From Falsirhodobacter flavus (GTDB taxonomy: Bacteria; Pseudomonadota; Alphaproteobacteria; Rhodobacterales; Rhodobacteraceae), in the NCBI GenBank assembly GCA_029846755.1, contig JARWBI010000003.1:1-64000 (forward strand): a stretch of 64,000 nt of DNA, written 5' to 3'. A program made the position numbers and the translations under genes. Within the stretch, counting starts at the first letter, position 1. The number at the start of each line of letters is the position of its first letter. The notes under the pieces were generated by a model. The model had not been told where the DNA came from. It ran no database searches and worked only from the letters and a program-made list of their open reading frames with translations. Positions 25,983 to 35,256 of this stretch are shown piece after piece.

Positions 25983-26641
25983 GCTGCATCATTCCCGCCT
26001 TCAACGAGGCGGCTCGCATCGGCGGCGTGCTGTCGGTCGCGCTGGGCCACCCCGATCTGGCCGAGGTGATCGTGGTCGACGACGGATCGACGGACGCGAC
26101 CGCCGACCTTGCGGCGCAGATCGGTGCCCGCGTCATCCGCATGAAGGCGAATGGCGGCAAGGCGGCTGCGGTGTTCCGCGCGGCGCAGGAAGCGCGGGGA
26201 ACGCATGTGCTGATGCTGGACGCCGACCTGATCGGGCTGACGGCGGGTGACATATCGCGGCTTGTTGCACCTGTCAGGCGCCGCGAGTGCGAGGTGACGA
26301 TCAGCCTGCGCGGCAACAGCCCAGCGATCTGGCGCGCGATGGGGGTCGATTACATCTCGGGGGAACGTGTGCTGCCGATCGGCGATCTGCTGCGCGCCGC
26401 CCCGATCGCCGGGTTCGGGTTGGAGGTGTGGATGAATCGCGGCTGGCGGCTGGCCCGGCGCAAGGTCTGCATCGTATCCTGCCCCGGCCTTTCCAGCCCG
26501 GCGAAGGCTGCCAAGAAAGGATTGCTTCCCGGCCTGATGGCCGATGCCGGAATGCTGCGCGACATCTTCCGCACCGCCAGCCTGCCCGAGGTGGTCCGCC
26601 AGATCGTCTTCTTCATGCGGGCCGAACGGCAGCGCGATTGA
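25952..26641 (+). CDS. Family 2 glycosyltransferase
   Basis: This 229-residue cytoplasmic GT-A enzyme has VSCIIPAFNEAARIGGVLSV, then VIVVDDGSTDATADLA and the metal-binding MLDADLIGL. The ATG at 25952 (MVLAGTQITV) overlaps the end of dedA by 31 bases; this is the first start giving a complete GT2 N-terminus. It lacks the membrane helices of the GT21 neighbour. Probably it adds a sugar to the same glycolipid, or polyprenyl phosphate. Acceptor unknown. Confidence 0.82.
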   Translation: MVLAGTQITVSCIIPAFNEAARIGGVLSVALGHPDLAEVIVVDDGSTDATADLAAQIGARVIRMKANGGKAAAVFRAAQEARGTHVLMLDADLIGLTAGDISRLVAPVRRRECEVTISLRGNSPAIWRAMGVDYISGERVLPIGDLLRAAPIAGFGLEVWMNRGWRLARRKVCIVSCPGLSSPAKAAKKGLLPGLMADAGMLRDIFRTASLPEVVRQIVFFMRAERQRD

Positions 26642-26688
26642 CAGCGCCGGACCCCGTTCGGATACTGGCCGAAACAGGAGGATACGGA

Positions 26689-27177
26689 ATGGAACTCGAC
26701 CCGCAGACCGACCTCAGGCTGACCAGAACGCTGGACGTGCCCCGCCGGGCGGTCTGGGACTGCTGGACCAAAGCCGAACATATCCCGCATTTCTTCGTCC
26801 CCCGTCCGCATTCCGTCACGGATTGCGAGATCGACCTGCGCGTCGGCGGCAGGTTCAACACGACCTTTATGGTCGAAGGCGCGGAAATGCGGAACGAGGG
26901 CGTCTTCCTCGACATCGAGAACGGGCGCCGGCTGGTCTTCACCGACAGCTATACCGAAGGTTGGAAACCGGCAGCCGACCCGTTCATGACCGCGATCCTG
27001 CTGCTGGACGACACGCCCGATGGCGGCACCGCCTATACCGCCATCGCGCGCCATCGTTCGCCCGAAGCCCGCAAGTCGCACGAGGATATGGGCTTTCACG
27101 ACGGATGGGGCACCGTGGCAGATCAGTTGGAAGCCTATGCCAAGGGTCTGGTTGCACCCGGCGGCGGCGCCGGATAG
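26689..27177 (+). CDS. SRPBCC/AHSA1-domain protein
   Basis: This 162-residue Bet-v1-like protein has the AHSA1 signature. It begins RLTRTLDVPRRAVWDCWTKA, then DLRVGGRFNTTF and LVFTDSYTEGW, with a final helix HDGWGTVADQLEAYAKG. These domains bind hydrophobic ligands; no enzymatic activity can be claimed. AGGAGG lies 7 bases before the ATG at 26689. It stands alone between the glycolipid genes and queC. Confidence 0.83.
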   Translation: MELDPQTDLRLTRTLDVPRRAVWDCWTKAEHIPHFFVPRPHSVTDCEIDLRVGGRFNTTFMVEGAEMRNEGVFLDIENGRRLVFTDSYTEGWKPAADPFMTAILLLDDTPDGGTAYTAIARHRSPEARKSHEDMGFHDGWGTVADQLEAYAKGLVAPGGGAG

Positions 27178-27229
27178 GAAGCGCCATACCGGTCGCAGCC
27201 TACCCGGTCATCAAAACAAGGGTTCCAGA

Positions 27230-27922
27230 ATGAAGACTACACTCGTCTGCTCCGGCGGACTCGATTCCGTTTCGCTTGCCCATATCCTTGCGCAGCAGGG
27301 CAGGCTCGCGCGGCTCGTCACCTTCGATTACGGCCAGCGCCACCGCAAGGAAGTTGATTTCGCCGCCCGCACGGCATCGCGGCTTGGCGTGCCGCATCAC
27401 ATGGTCGATCTGACGCCGCTGGGCGCCGCCCTGCACGGATCGGCCCTGACCGATGCGGTGGACGTGCCCGACGGCCATTATGCCGAGGAGACGATGCGCG
27501 TCACCGTCGTGCCGAACCGCAACGCGATCATGCTGACCATCGCCTTCGGCATCGCGGCGGCCAACGGCGACGATACCGTCGCGGCGGCGGTGCACGGGGG
27601 CGATCACTTCATCTATCCCGACTGCCGCCCTGCCTTCACCGATGCGTTCGACGCGATGCAGCGGGCCGCGCTGGACGGCTATGCCGATGTTTCGCTCCAC
27701 GTTCCCTTCGTGCGCGAGACCAAGGCCGACATCGTGCGCGAAGGCGCACGTGCGGGCACTCCGTTTGCCGAGACATGGTCCTGCTACAAAGGGGGCGATA
27801 TCCATTGCGGGCGCTGCGGCACCTGCGTCGAACGGCGCGAGGCCTTCGATCTTGCGGGCATCGACGACCCAACGGCCTATGGCGATCCCGACTTCTGGCG
27901 CGAGGCCGTCGCCAATGTATAG
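27230..27922 (+). CDS. queC: 7-cyano-7-deazaguanine synthase QueC
   Basis: QueC makes preQ0 from 7-carboxy-7-deazaguanine using ATP and ammonia, in queuosine synthesis. The PP-loop is TLVCSGGLDSVSLAHIL, and AVHGGDHFIYPDCRP follows. The zinc-binding Cys cluster is SCYKGGDIHCGRCGTCVERR. The 230-residue length is normal. Its stop lies inside queD (8-base overlap), which with queE gives a compact preQ0 operon. Confidence 0.96.
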   Translation: MKTTLVCSGGLDSVSLAHILAQQGRLARLVTFDYGQRHRKEVDFAARTASRLGVPHHMVDLTPLGAALHGSALTDAVDVPDGHYAEETMRVTVVPNRNAIMLTIAFGIAAANGDDTVAAAVHGGDHFIYPDCRPAFTDAFDAMQRAALDGYADVSLHVPFVRETKADIVREGARAGTPFAETWSCYKGGDIHCGRCGTCVERREAFDLAGIDDPTAYGDPDFWREAVANV

Positions 27923-28265
27923 GATCACCAAGGAATTCCACTTCTCGGCCTCGCATCGGTTGGACCACTTGCCGTCCGATCACCAATGCGCGCGGCTGCA
28001 CGGCCACAACTATATCGTCGTGGTGGAACTGGCGGCGGCGGATCTGAACGCTGATGGGTTCGTGCGCGACTATCACGAGCTTGCGGAGTTGAAGCACTAT
28101 ATCGATACTGAATTCGACCACCGCCACCTGAACGACCGCATCGCCGTGCCGACAGCCGAGACGCTTGCGCGGCATTTCCACGACTGGTGCAGGCTGCGCT
28201 GGCCGGAAACCTCGGCAGTGCGGGTGTCGGAGACACCGAAGACATGGGCGGAGTATCGGCCATGA
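27915..28265 (+). CDS. queD: 6-carboxytetrahydropterin synthase QueD
   Basis: QueD turns dihydroneopterin triphosphate into 6-carboxytetrahydropterin. Zinc His residues are in [10 protein letters not shown] and [11 protein letters not shown]; the catalytic region [10 protein letters not shown] and the terminal [15 protein letters not shown] are typical. At 116 residues it is the usual short form. The ATG at 27915 overlaps the queC stop, and its own stop overlaps the queE ATG. Confidence 0.95.
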   Translation: MYRITKEFHFSASHRLDHLPSDHQCARLHGHNYIVVVELAAADLNADGFVRDYHELAELKHYIDTEFDHRHLNDRIAVPTAETLARHFHDWCRLRWPETSAVRVSETPKTWAEYRP

Positions 28266-28960
28266 CCCTGCGCATCGCCGAAATCTTCGGCCCCACCATT
28301 CAGGGCGAGGGCGCGCTGATCGGCCAGCCCACCGTCTTTATCCGGGCGGGCGGCTGCGATTACAGGTGCAGCTGGTGCGACAGCCTCCACGCGGTGGACA
28401 GCATCCACCGCCACGAATGGGCCGTCATGGCGCCCGAAGCCATCATGGCCGAGGTGTCGCGCCTGTCTGGCGGTCAGCCGTTGACGGTTTCGATCTCGGG
28501 CGGGAACCCGGCGATCCAGGACTTCGCGCCGGTCATCGCGCTGGGCCGTGCGGCGGGCTTCACCTTCGCCTGCGAGACGCAAGGCTCGATCCCGCGCGGA
28601 TGGTTCGCGGACCTCTCGCTGCTGGTGCTGTCGCCGAAGCCCCCCTCCAGCGGGCAGGTGGTGGACTGGGACGCGTTCGACGCCTGCGTGGCAGCGGCCC
28701 GGAATGCAGTGATGAAGATCGTCATCTTCGACGAGGTCGACCTTGCCTGGGCGCGCGAGGCGGCGGCACGCCATCCACAGCTTCCGCTTTACCTGCAACC
28801 GGGCAACCCGGAAACCGATCCGACCCTGCCCGTCGATCCGCAGCGTTTGGCCGACCGGATGCTGTGGCTGGTGGACCGGACCGTCGGCGCGGGCTGGCTC
28901 GTCCCGCGCATATTGCCCCAGCTTCACGTGCTGATCTGGGGCAATCGGCGCGGGGTCTAG
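28262..28960 (+). CDS. queE: 7-carboxy-7-deazaguanine synthase QueE
   Basis: This radical SAM enzyme forms the deazaguanine ring of preQ0. The cluster motif is CDYRCSWC (CxxxCxxC), preceded by [20 protein letters not shown], and SISGGNPA is the SAM-binding GGE-like motif (here GGN). At 232 residues it has normal length. The ATG at 28262 overlaps the queD stop (ATGA). The last 4 bases overlap the convergent paoC-like gene. Confidence 0.94.
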   Translation: MTLRIAEIFGPTIQGEGALIGQPTVFIRAGGCDYRCSWCDSLHAVDSIHRHEWAVMAPEAIMAEVSRLSGGQPLTVSISGGNPAIQDFAPVIALGRAAGFTFACETQGSIPRGWFADLSLLVLSPKPPSSGQVVDWDAFDACVAAARNAVMKIVIFDEVDLAWAREAAARHPQLPLYLQPGNPETDPTLPVDPQRLADRMLWLVDRTVGAGWLVPRILPQLHVLIWGNRRGV

Positions 28961-31134
28961 GGCATGACCTTGTCCGGGGTCGCGGGCAGATCGCGCACCC
29001 GCACCCCGCGGGCGTTGTAGATCGCGTTCAGCACCGCCCCGCCCGCGCCGCAGATGCCCAGCTCTCCGATGCCCTTGGCCTGCATGGGCCCTGCGAACCC
29101 GTCGCGGTCGGGCAGGAAGATGACATCCTGCGCGGGCACGTCGGCATGGCTGGGCAGGTGATAAGCGGCAAGGTCGCGGTTCACGATATGCCCGCTGCGG
29201 GGGTCGTGCTCCACCGCTTCGGTCAGGGCCATGCCGATGCCGAAGGTCATCCCGCCCAGGCATTGCGATCGTGCCGTCTTCTCGTTCAGAATGCGGCCGC
29301 AGGCGAAGACGCCCAGCATCCGGCGCACCCGAACCTCCCCGGTGTAACGGCTGACGGCAACCTCGGCGAAATGGGCGCCCCATGTGGCCTGCCGCGCCTG
29401 TTTCTCGGCATCGCCCGGCTCGACATGGCCTTCGGCCACCAGCACCTCGCCCGCCAGCAGGTCGCGCAGCTCGCGCGTGTCGTTGCGGAAACTCGCCCGT
29501 CCGTCCTGAAGGCGCAGTTCCGCCTCGGCGCAGCCCATGCGTTCGGCGATGCGGGTTCGAAGATCCTCGCAGGCCAGATAGACGGAAGTCCCCGAGGAGG
29601 CGGCGCCGAACGATCCGCCCGATCCCGCGGCCGGGGGGAAGTCGGTATCACCCAGATGAACCTCGACCGCGTCCACGGGCAGACCCAGCATCTCGGCCGC
29701 GATCTGGCGCAGGATGGTATAGGTGCCGGTACCGATGTCGGTCATGTCGGTTTCGACCTTGGCGCCGTCTTCGGTCAGCGTGACGCGGGCGCGGCTTTCG
29801 ATCAGCATGTTCACACGGACGGCCGCCGCCACGCCCATGCCGATGAACCACTCGCCCTCGCGTCGCTCGCGCGGGGCGCGGCGCTGGCTCCAGCCGAACC
29901 GATGCGCCCCCTCGCGCAGACAGTCGCCCAGCCGGTTCACCGAGTAAGGCCGCCCCGTTCCCGGTTCCCGGTCGGGGATGTTGCGCAGGCGCAGCTCCAC
30001 CGGGTCGATCCCGACGGCCTCGGCCAATTCGTCCATCGCCGCCTCGAAGACCGTGACGCCGATCGCCTCGCCCGGTGCGCGAACCGATCCGGCGCAGGAC
30101 CGATGCACCCGCGCAATCCGGTGAACGATCCGCCGATGCGCCGCCTGATAGGTGAAGGGCGTCGCCTGCGTGACGGGCTCGGAGAACGGGCTGTCCGGCA
30201 GGTTCGACACCAGCACCTCATGCCCGATCCCGGTCAGGACGCCATCCGCGCCCGCCGCCAGCAGCACGCGCTGGCGGCTTTCGGACCGGCGATGGGTGAT
30301 GTCGAATTCCTGCATCCGGGTCAGCGCGACGGAAACCGGCACGCCCAACTCCTTGGCCGCGATGGCCGCCGCCACCGCCTCGGGCGCGATCCCGAGCTTC
30401 GATCCGAACCCGCCGCCGACATAGGGGGCCAGCAGCCGGACCCGCTCCAACTCGATCCCGAGCGCGTCTGCCAGCTGCTTACGGTCGCTGGCCAGCATCT
30501 GAAGCGCGGCGCGGACCGTCACATTGTCGCCGTCCCATTCGGCGATGGCGGCATGCGGCTCCATCGCGGCGGCCATCAGCGTCGGTGTCGTATAGGTGCT
30601 GTCGATGCCGAACGCGGCGTCGCGCATGGCGGCATCCAGATCGCCTTGGGCCTTCTGCTTGGCCTGCGGCATCTCGGGCGTTACGGCATCGGGGTCGACG
30701 GGGGCAGGTTCTTCCTCGTATGCAATATGCAGCGCGTTTGCTGCATGGCGTGCCTGTTCGAACCCTTCGGCCACGACCAGTGCAATGGGCTGACCGTGAT
30801 AGTCCACTGTCTGCGGCCCCGCCTTCGGCCCCTTGTCGGCCATGCCCTGCGCCGAATATCGCACCATGCGGGGATCGGTGATGACCGCCAGAACCCCCGG
30901 CAGCGCCAGCGCCGCCTGCCGGTCGATGGCCGTTACGCGTCCCTTGGTGATCGTGGCGCGGACCAGAACGCCGTGGACCATCCCCGAAGGCCGCGCCTCG
31001 GCGGCATAGGTCGCAAGGCCGGATACCTTGAGCGGGCCTTCCAGACGGTCCACGGGCTTGCCAAGCACGCCCTGCGCCATGCTGTCTAGGCGGTTGTCGT
31101 CGTCGGGATGATCGATCTTGCGGTGACGGGTCAT
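28957..31134 (-). CDS. Molybdenum hydroxylase large subunit (PaoC/YagR-like)
   Basis: This 725-residue xanthine-dehydrogenase-family subunit carries the Mo-molybdopterin cytosine dinucleotide site. Visible are [32 protein letters not shown] and, near the C-terminus, the catalytic Glu in [20 protein letters not shown]. The set with FAD and 2Fe-2S subunits matches the aldehyde oxidase PaoABC. Its ATG overlaps the stop of the FAD-subunit gene. Likely substrate class: aldehydes, possibly aromatic; not provable here. Confidence 0.88.
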   Translation of the reverse strand: MTRHRKIDHPDDDNRLDSMAQGVLGKPVDRLEGPLKVSGLATYAAEARPSGMVHGVLVRATITKGRVTAIDRQAALALPGVLAVITDPRMVRYSAQGMADKGPKAGPQTVDYHGQPIALVVAEGFEQARHAANALHIAYEEEPAPVDPDAVTPEMPQAKQKAQGDLDAAMRDAAFGIDSTYTTPTLMAAAMEPHAAIAEWDGDNVTVRAALQMLASDRKQLADALGIELERVRLLAPYVGGGFGSKLGIAPEAVAAAIAAKELGVPVSVALTRMQEFDITHRRSESRQRVLLAAGADGVLTGIGHEVLVSNLPDSPFSEPVTQATPFTYQAAHRRIVHRIARVHRSCAGSVRAPGEAIGVTVFEAAMDELAEAVGIDPVELRLRNIPDREPGTGRPYSVNRLGDCLREGAHRFGWSQRRAPRERREGEWFIGMGVAAAVRVNMLIESRARVTLTEDGAKVETDMTDIGTGTYTILRQIAAEMLGLPVDAVEVHLGDTDFPPAAGSGGSFGAASSGTSVYLACEDLRTRIAERMGCAEAELRLQDGRASFRNDTRELRDLLAGEVLVAEGHVEPGDAEKQARQATWGAHFAEVAVSRYTGEVRVRRMLGVFACGRILNEKTARSQCLGGMTFGIGMALTEAVEHDPRSGHIVNRDLAAYHLPSHADVPAQDVIFLPDRDGFAGPMQAKGIGELGICGAGGAVLNAIYNARGVRVRDLPATPDKVMP

Positions 31135-32105
31135 TGCATATCCTCCAGACCACAGGCTTCGGCCAACGTGACGGCAAGCGTCCGCCGGGTCAGCGGCAGC
31201 TTGAACGCGTTGCCCTCCTGCGGCTTTGCGCCCTCAAGCGCCAGATCGGCTGCACGGTCGAACAGCGCGGCGCTTGGCTGCTGCCCACGCAGCGCTGCCT
31301 CGGCGGCCGGAACGCGCCATGGCATCGGGGCCAGCCCACCGAAGGCAAGCGCGGCATCGCCGATCACGTCGCCGTCCATGCGCACCACCGCCGCCACCGA
31401 CACCAGCGCAAAGGCATAAGATGCGCGATCGCGCACCTTGCGATAGCGATGCTCGCCCGGTTTCGGGGCGGGCAGAAGAACGGCAGTGATCAGATCGCCC
31501 GGTTCGAGCACCGTTTCGATATGCGGCGTGTCGCCCGGCAGTCGATAGAATGCGCCGATGGGAATGCGGCGCGTGCCCGCCGGTCCTTCGACCTCCACCA
31601 CGGCGTCCAGCACCATCATCGCAACGGCCATGTCGCTGGGATGGGCGGCGATACAGGCGTCGCTGACCCCCAGAACGGCGTTCATGCGGCTCACCCCGCC
31701 GATGGCCGAACAGCCCGTGCCGGGATCGCGCTTGTTGCAGGGTGTCGCGGTGTCATAAAAATAGGGGCAGCGCGTGCGTTGCAGCAGGTTGCCGCCCGTG
31801 GTCGCCATGTTGCGAAGCTGCCCGCTGGCCCCGGCCAGAAGCGCCCGCGACAACACAGGGTAGTCGCGCCGCACGCGCAGGTCGGCTGCCAGATCGCTGT
31901 TGCGCACCAACGCGCCGATGCGCAGCCCCTCCCCCTCCGCCTCGATCCGGTCGAGGTCGAGGCGCGAGATGTCCACGACCCGCCCCGGCGACATGATCTC
32001 GTGCTTCATCAGGTCCAGAAGATTGGTGCCACCCGCGATGAAGGTCGCACCGCTGGCCACCGCATCCGAAACAGAGGATGCGCGGGAATACTGGAACTCC
32101 CTCAT
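31131..32105 (-). CDS. Molybdenum hydroxylase FAD subunit (PaoB/YagS-like)
   Basis: This 324-residue FAD-binding subunit contains [18 protein letters not shown] and [16 protein letters not shown] Cys cluster ([22 protein letters not shown]) corresponds to the extra 4Fe-4S site known in PaoB. It passes electrons between the iron-sulfur and molybdenum subunits. The start at 32105 ([11 protein letters not shown]) overlaps the small-subunit stop. A much longer upstream extension in the same frame is rejected because it runs through that gene. Confidence 0.88.
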   Translation of the reverse strand: MREFQYSRASSVSDAVASGATFIAGGTNLLDLMKHEIMSPGRVVDISRLDLDRIEAEGEGLRIGALVRNSDLAADLRVRRDYPVLSRALLAGASGQLRNMATTGGNLLQRTRCPYFYDTATPCNKRDPGTGCSAIGGVSRMNAVLGVSDACIAAHPSDMAVAMMVLDAVVEVEGPAGTRRIPIGAFYRLPGDTPHIETVLEPGDLITAVLLPAPKPGEHRYRKVRDRASYAFALVSVAAVVRMDGDVIGDAALAFGGLAPMPWRVPAAEAALRGQQPSAALFDRAADLALEGAKPQEGNAFKLPLTRRTLAVTLAEACGLEDMQ

Positions 32106-32599
32106 CCCTGCACCTCCAGGATCGCATCGACGATGTTGGGATAGCAGGCGCAGCGGCAGAGGTTCCCCGACATCCGCTCGCGGATCTCCTCGGCGCTGGT
32201 CGTCACGGGGGCGTTCAGATCGCCCGTCGCGTGCGAGGGCCAGCCCGCGGCGATCTCGTCCATCATGGCGGTGGCGGAACAGATCTGGCCGGGGGTGCAG
32301 TATCCGCACTGAAACCCGTCATGGGCGATGAAGGCCGATTGCAGCGGCGACAGCGCCCCCGGCTCTCCGATGCCCTCGATCGTCGTGATCTCGGACCCGT
32401 CGCACATGCAGGCCAGCGTAAGGCAGGCATTCACCCGCCGCCCGTCGACCAGCACGGTGCAGGCCCCGCATTGGCCGTGATCGCAGCCTTTCTTCGTCCC
32501 GGTCAAACCGAGGTGATGACGCAGCGCGTCAAGAAGCGTCGTGCGCGCATCGGCCTCCAGCCGGTGGACGCGCCCGTTGATGAAAAGCTCGGTCTGCAT
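32102..32599 (-). CDS. Molybdenum hydroxylase 2Fe-2S subunit (PaoA/YagT-like)
   Basis: This 165-residue subunit has both 2Fe-2S clusters: [20 protein letters not shown] near residue 40 and [12 protein letters not shown] with [16 protein letters not shown] towards the end. The start at 32599 ([11 protein letters not shown]) follows CCGGAG. No Tat signal precedes the domain, unlike the exported E. coli PaoA, so the complex is predicted to be cytoplasmic. It is the first gene of the leftward three-gene operon. Confidence 0.9.
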   Translation of the reverse strand: MQTELFINGRVHRLEADARTTLLDALRHHLGLTGTKKGCDHGQCGACTVLVDGRRVNACLTLACMCDGSEITTIEGIGEPGALSPLQSAFIAHDGFQCGYCTPGQICSATAMMDEIAAGWPSHATGDLNAPVTTSAEEIRERMSGNLCRCACYPNIVDAILEVQG

Positions 32600-32684
32600 G
32601 GAAACTCCGGGATGGCTTGCGTTCGGGCTTGCTGCGGGGTGAACGTGCAAGATGGCGAAGGCGTTCCAGCGGAAGGCGGACGAG

Positions 32685-33260
32685 ATGGCAACGGCGGGAA
32701 TTCTTCTGGCGGCGGGGCGCGGCACGCGCTTTGGGGCCGACAAGCTGGCGGCGCCGCTTTTCGGGCGGCCCTTGGCGCATTATGCGGCGCAGGCGCTGCG
32801 GACGGCACGGATGGATCTGCTGTTCTGCGTCGGGCGGCCCATTACGGATTTCGTGCAGGTCTCGTCACAGGGCGAGCAGGCGGACAGTCTGCGCGCCGGC
32901 ATCCGCGCGGCACGCAATGCAGGGGCGGCGCGGGCGGTGATCGTGCTGGCCGACATGCCGCTGGTCACGGCAGGGCTGATCGACCGCGTCGTCGCGGCAT
33001 GTCCGCCAGGGGGTGCGGCAGCGGCATGGGATCGCCGCCCGATGCCGCCCACCTGTTTCGATGCGGCCCTTTTCACGAACCTCGAACGGATCGAGGGCGA
33101 TGCCGGTGCGCGCGGCATTCTGGCCGGGCTGCCGCAGGAATACCGCGTTGCCGCCCCCGGCCTGCTGATCGACATCGACCGGCCCGCCGATCTGCAGCTT
33201 CTGTCCGAAACGCACCGGATGGCCGGGGACGGAACGCTCAGGCCGGCTCCAGCGCCCTGA
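32685..33260 (+). CDS. Molybdenum cofactor cytidylyltransferase-like NTP transferase (MocA family)
   Basis: This 191-residue nucleotidyltransferase has the pyrophosphorylase motif GILLAAGRGTRFGADKLAAP, GEQADSLRAGI and VIVLADMPLVT, matching MocA/MobA-like proteins. It would attach CMP to molybdopterin for the divergent molybdenum hydroxylase. The start at 32685 (MATAGILL) is preferred; an ATG at 32652 would add 11 residues. Its last 23 bases overlap the convergent PLP-enzyme gene. Confidence 0.83.
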   Translation: MATAGILLAAGRGTRFGADKLAAPLFGRPLAHYAAQALRTARMDLLFCVGRPITDFVQVSSQGEQADSLRAGIRAARNAGAARAVIVLADMPLVTAGLIDRVVAACPPGGAAAAWDRRPMPPTCFDAALFTNLERIEGDAGARGILAGLPQEYRVAAPGLLIDIDRPADLQLLSETHRMAGDGTLRPAPAP

Positions 33261-34680
33261 ACCGCGCCGTTGCGGGGTCCGCGCCGTATCGCACGGCCAG
33301 CGCCGGCGCGCGTTCGGCAAGTCCCGCGACCGCCGCGATGATCGCATCCGCCTGCGCGTCGCTGTGCAGATAGCTGAAGTTGAGCCTGATCCAGCCCGGC
33401 TTCGCCAGTTCCTCGCCCGCGGCAAGACGCGCCGCCAGCGCCGCCGAGGATGCGGCGTCGATTCCCATCAGCCGATGCGCATAAGGCCCGGCGCAGGCAC
33501 AGCCGCCGCGCGCCTGAATGCCGTGAACATCGCTCAGCATCCGGGTGAAAAGCTGCTGGTGGATGAGCCCGCCTTTCCCGTCCGTCACCTGAAACGAAAA
33601 GATCGGCAGCGCCTCCATTCCGGGCCGCTGCCCCAGAAGCCGCAGCGCAGGAACCCCGGACCATGCGGCCAGCGCCCGGTCCCGCAGCACGGCCTCGCGC
33701 GCCATGATTGCGGGAACGCCGACCGCATCCTTGACCAGCATCACCAGAGCGGCGCGGATGTCGCCGACGACATTGGGCGTTCCCGCCTCCTCGCGCGCCG
33801 TGACGCGGGTGCTGTAGCGGTGACCATCGGGCGAAACGAAGGATACGGAGCCGCCCCCCGGCAGGGTGGGCGTCTGGCGCCGGACGATGCCGTCCCGCAC
33901 GATCATGACGCCCGATGCCCCCGGCCCGCCCGGAAACTTGTGCGCCGAAAAGACGACCGCGTCCTTCGCCGCATCTCCCTGCCCCATGTCGATCACCAGA
34001 TAGGGCGCACCGCCTGCGTAGTCCCAGACCGCAAACGCCCCCGCCCCCTTCAGCCGCCGCGTCACCGCATCGGTATCGGTCAGAATGCCCGTCACGTTGG
34101 ACGCGGCCGAAAAGGTGCCCACGACCGTATCCGCCCCGCGTGCTTGTGCAAGCGCGCGGTCCAGATCGTCCAGATCGACGCCACCCGCCGCCGCTTCGGC
34201 GATCTCGACCACCTCGGCCCCCGTTTCACGCCATGGCAGGATGTTCGAATGATGCTCATAGGGGCCGCACAGGACGACGACCTTTCGGCCCGCGCGCACG
34301 TCCTCGGCCAAGCGCAGAAGGCCTACGATGCGATTGATCCCGGCGGTCGCCCCCGACCCGGTGAAGACCGTGTGGCAATCGGTGCCCGCCCCGGTCAGCC
34401 GCGCGATGGTGGCGCGGGCCTCTTCGCGCATCCGGGTCATGGTCATGCCGCAGAAGGACGCCTCGGTATGGCTGTTGGCATAGAAGGGCAGGACATGTTC
34501 GGCGACGAACCCCTCGACCTGCCGCAAGGCTCGGCCCGAGGCAACGTAATCGGCATAGAGCAGGGTCTGCATCCCGAACGGCGTCTCGAAGCGGATCCCC
34601 TCGCCGATCAGCCCGTCGCGCAGGTGGCCAAGGATGTCGCGCCGATCCAGCCCCGCCCTGAAATCCGAAATCGCGCTCAC
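33238..34680 (-). CDS. Class-V PLP enzyme, cysteine desulfurase/aminotransferase-like
   Basis: This 480-residue fold-type I enzyme has the PLP Lys in VVFSAHKFPGGPGASGV, VWDYAGGAPYLVIDM before it, and a Cys-rich loop ARGGCACAGPYAHRLMGI where cysteine desulfurases carry their mobile Cys. The GTG at 34680 has a perfect AGGAGG 6 bases upstream, so it is chosen over the longer frame that opens with TTG at 34755. It lies downstream of an Lrp regulator and a persulfide-dioxygenase-like gene on the same strand. A role in cysteine or persulfide sulfur is suggested; a plain aminotransferase or lyase is possible. Confidence 0.8.
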   Translation of the reverse strand: MSAISDFRAGLDRRDILGHLRDGLIGEGIRFETPFGMQTLLYADYVASGRALRQVEGFVAEHVLPFYANSHTEASFCGMTMTRMREEARATIARLTGAGTDCHTVFTGSGATAGINRIVGLLRLAEDVRAGRKVVVLCGPYEHHSNILPWRETGAEVVEIAEAAAGGVDLDDLDRALAQARGADTVVGTFSAASNVTGILTDTDAVTRRLKGAGAFAVWDYAGGAPYLVIDMGQGDAAKDAVVFSAHKFPGGPGASGVMIVRDGIVRRQTPTLPGGGSVSFVSPDGHRYSTRVTAREEAGTPNVVGDIRAALVMLVKDAVGVPAIMAREAVLRDRALAAWSGVPALRLLGQRPGMEALPIFSFQVTDGKGGLIHQQLFTRMLSDVHGIQARGGCACAGPYAHRLMGIDAASSAALAARLAAGEELAKPGWIRLNFSYLHSDAQADAIIAAVAGLAERAPALAVRYGADPATARFRALEPA

Positions 34681-34801
34681 GTCCAGCCTCCTGCTTGTTG
34701 CAGCGCGATCATAGATGACGTGAAGCGGCGAATTTTCCCATTCTTGATCCGACAAACGTCAGATCATGGGTCGCTGATAGACGAACTGCCCAAAACGTCG
34801 A

Positions 34802-35254
34802 TCAGAACTCTATCGGTCGGTTCTCCGCAATCGTCTCCATCGAGAAATAGGAGGTCACGGCGTCCAGCTCCAGCTTCTCGATCAGCCGCTGATAGATGCG
34901 GTCATAGCTTTTCATGTCGGTCGTCACGATCTTCAGCATGTAATCGTAATCGCCCCCGATCCGGTGGAATTCGGTGATGTCGGGGATGGACAGCACATGC
35001 GCGCGGAACAGCTTCAGCCAGTCGGCGGAATGCTTGCGCGTGCGGATCATCGCAAAGACGACAAGGCTGTGGTTCAACGCCTCGCGGTCGATCCGCACGG
35101 TCTGGCCGACGAGGATCCCACGCTCCTGAAGGTTGCGGATACGCCGCCAGCAGGCGTTCTGCGAGAGGCCGACCTTTTCGGCCAGATCGCGCTGCGTCTG
35201 GGCCGCGTCGCGCTGCAATTCCATCAGGATGCGGGCGTCGATTCGGTCCAGCAT
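34802..35254 (-). CDS. Lrp/AsnC-family transcriptional regulator
   Basis: This 150-residue regulator has an N-terminal helix-turn-helix (DRIDARILMELQRDAAQTQR ... GLSQNACWRRIRNLQERGIL) and a C-terminal RAM domain (ADWLKLFRAHVLSIPDITEF, GDYDYMLKIV). RAM domains sense amino acids. It starts 2 bases after the stop of the upstream metallo-hydrolase. A cysteine-responsive Lrp member of the DecR/CyuR kind would fit the neighbours, but ligand identity is inference. Confidence 0.92.
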   Translation of the reverse strand: MLDRIDARILMELQRDAAQTQRDLAEKVGLSQNACWRRIRNLQERGILVGQTVRIDREALNHSLVVFAMIRTRKHSADWLKLFRAHVLSIPDITEFHRIGGDYDYMLKIVTTDMKSYDRIYQRLIEKLELDAVTSYFSMETIAENRPIEF

Positions 35255-35256
35255 GG

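Noticed and set aside
34681-34755. Upstream extension of the class-V PLP gene starting with TTG at 34755
   Set aside because: The GTG at 34680 has a perfect AGGAGG 6 bases upstream, while the TTG has no ribosome site.
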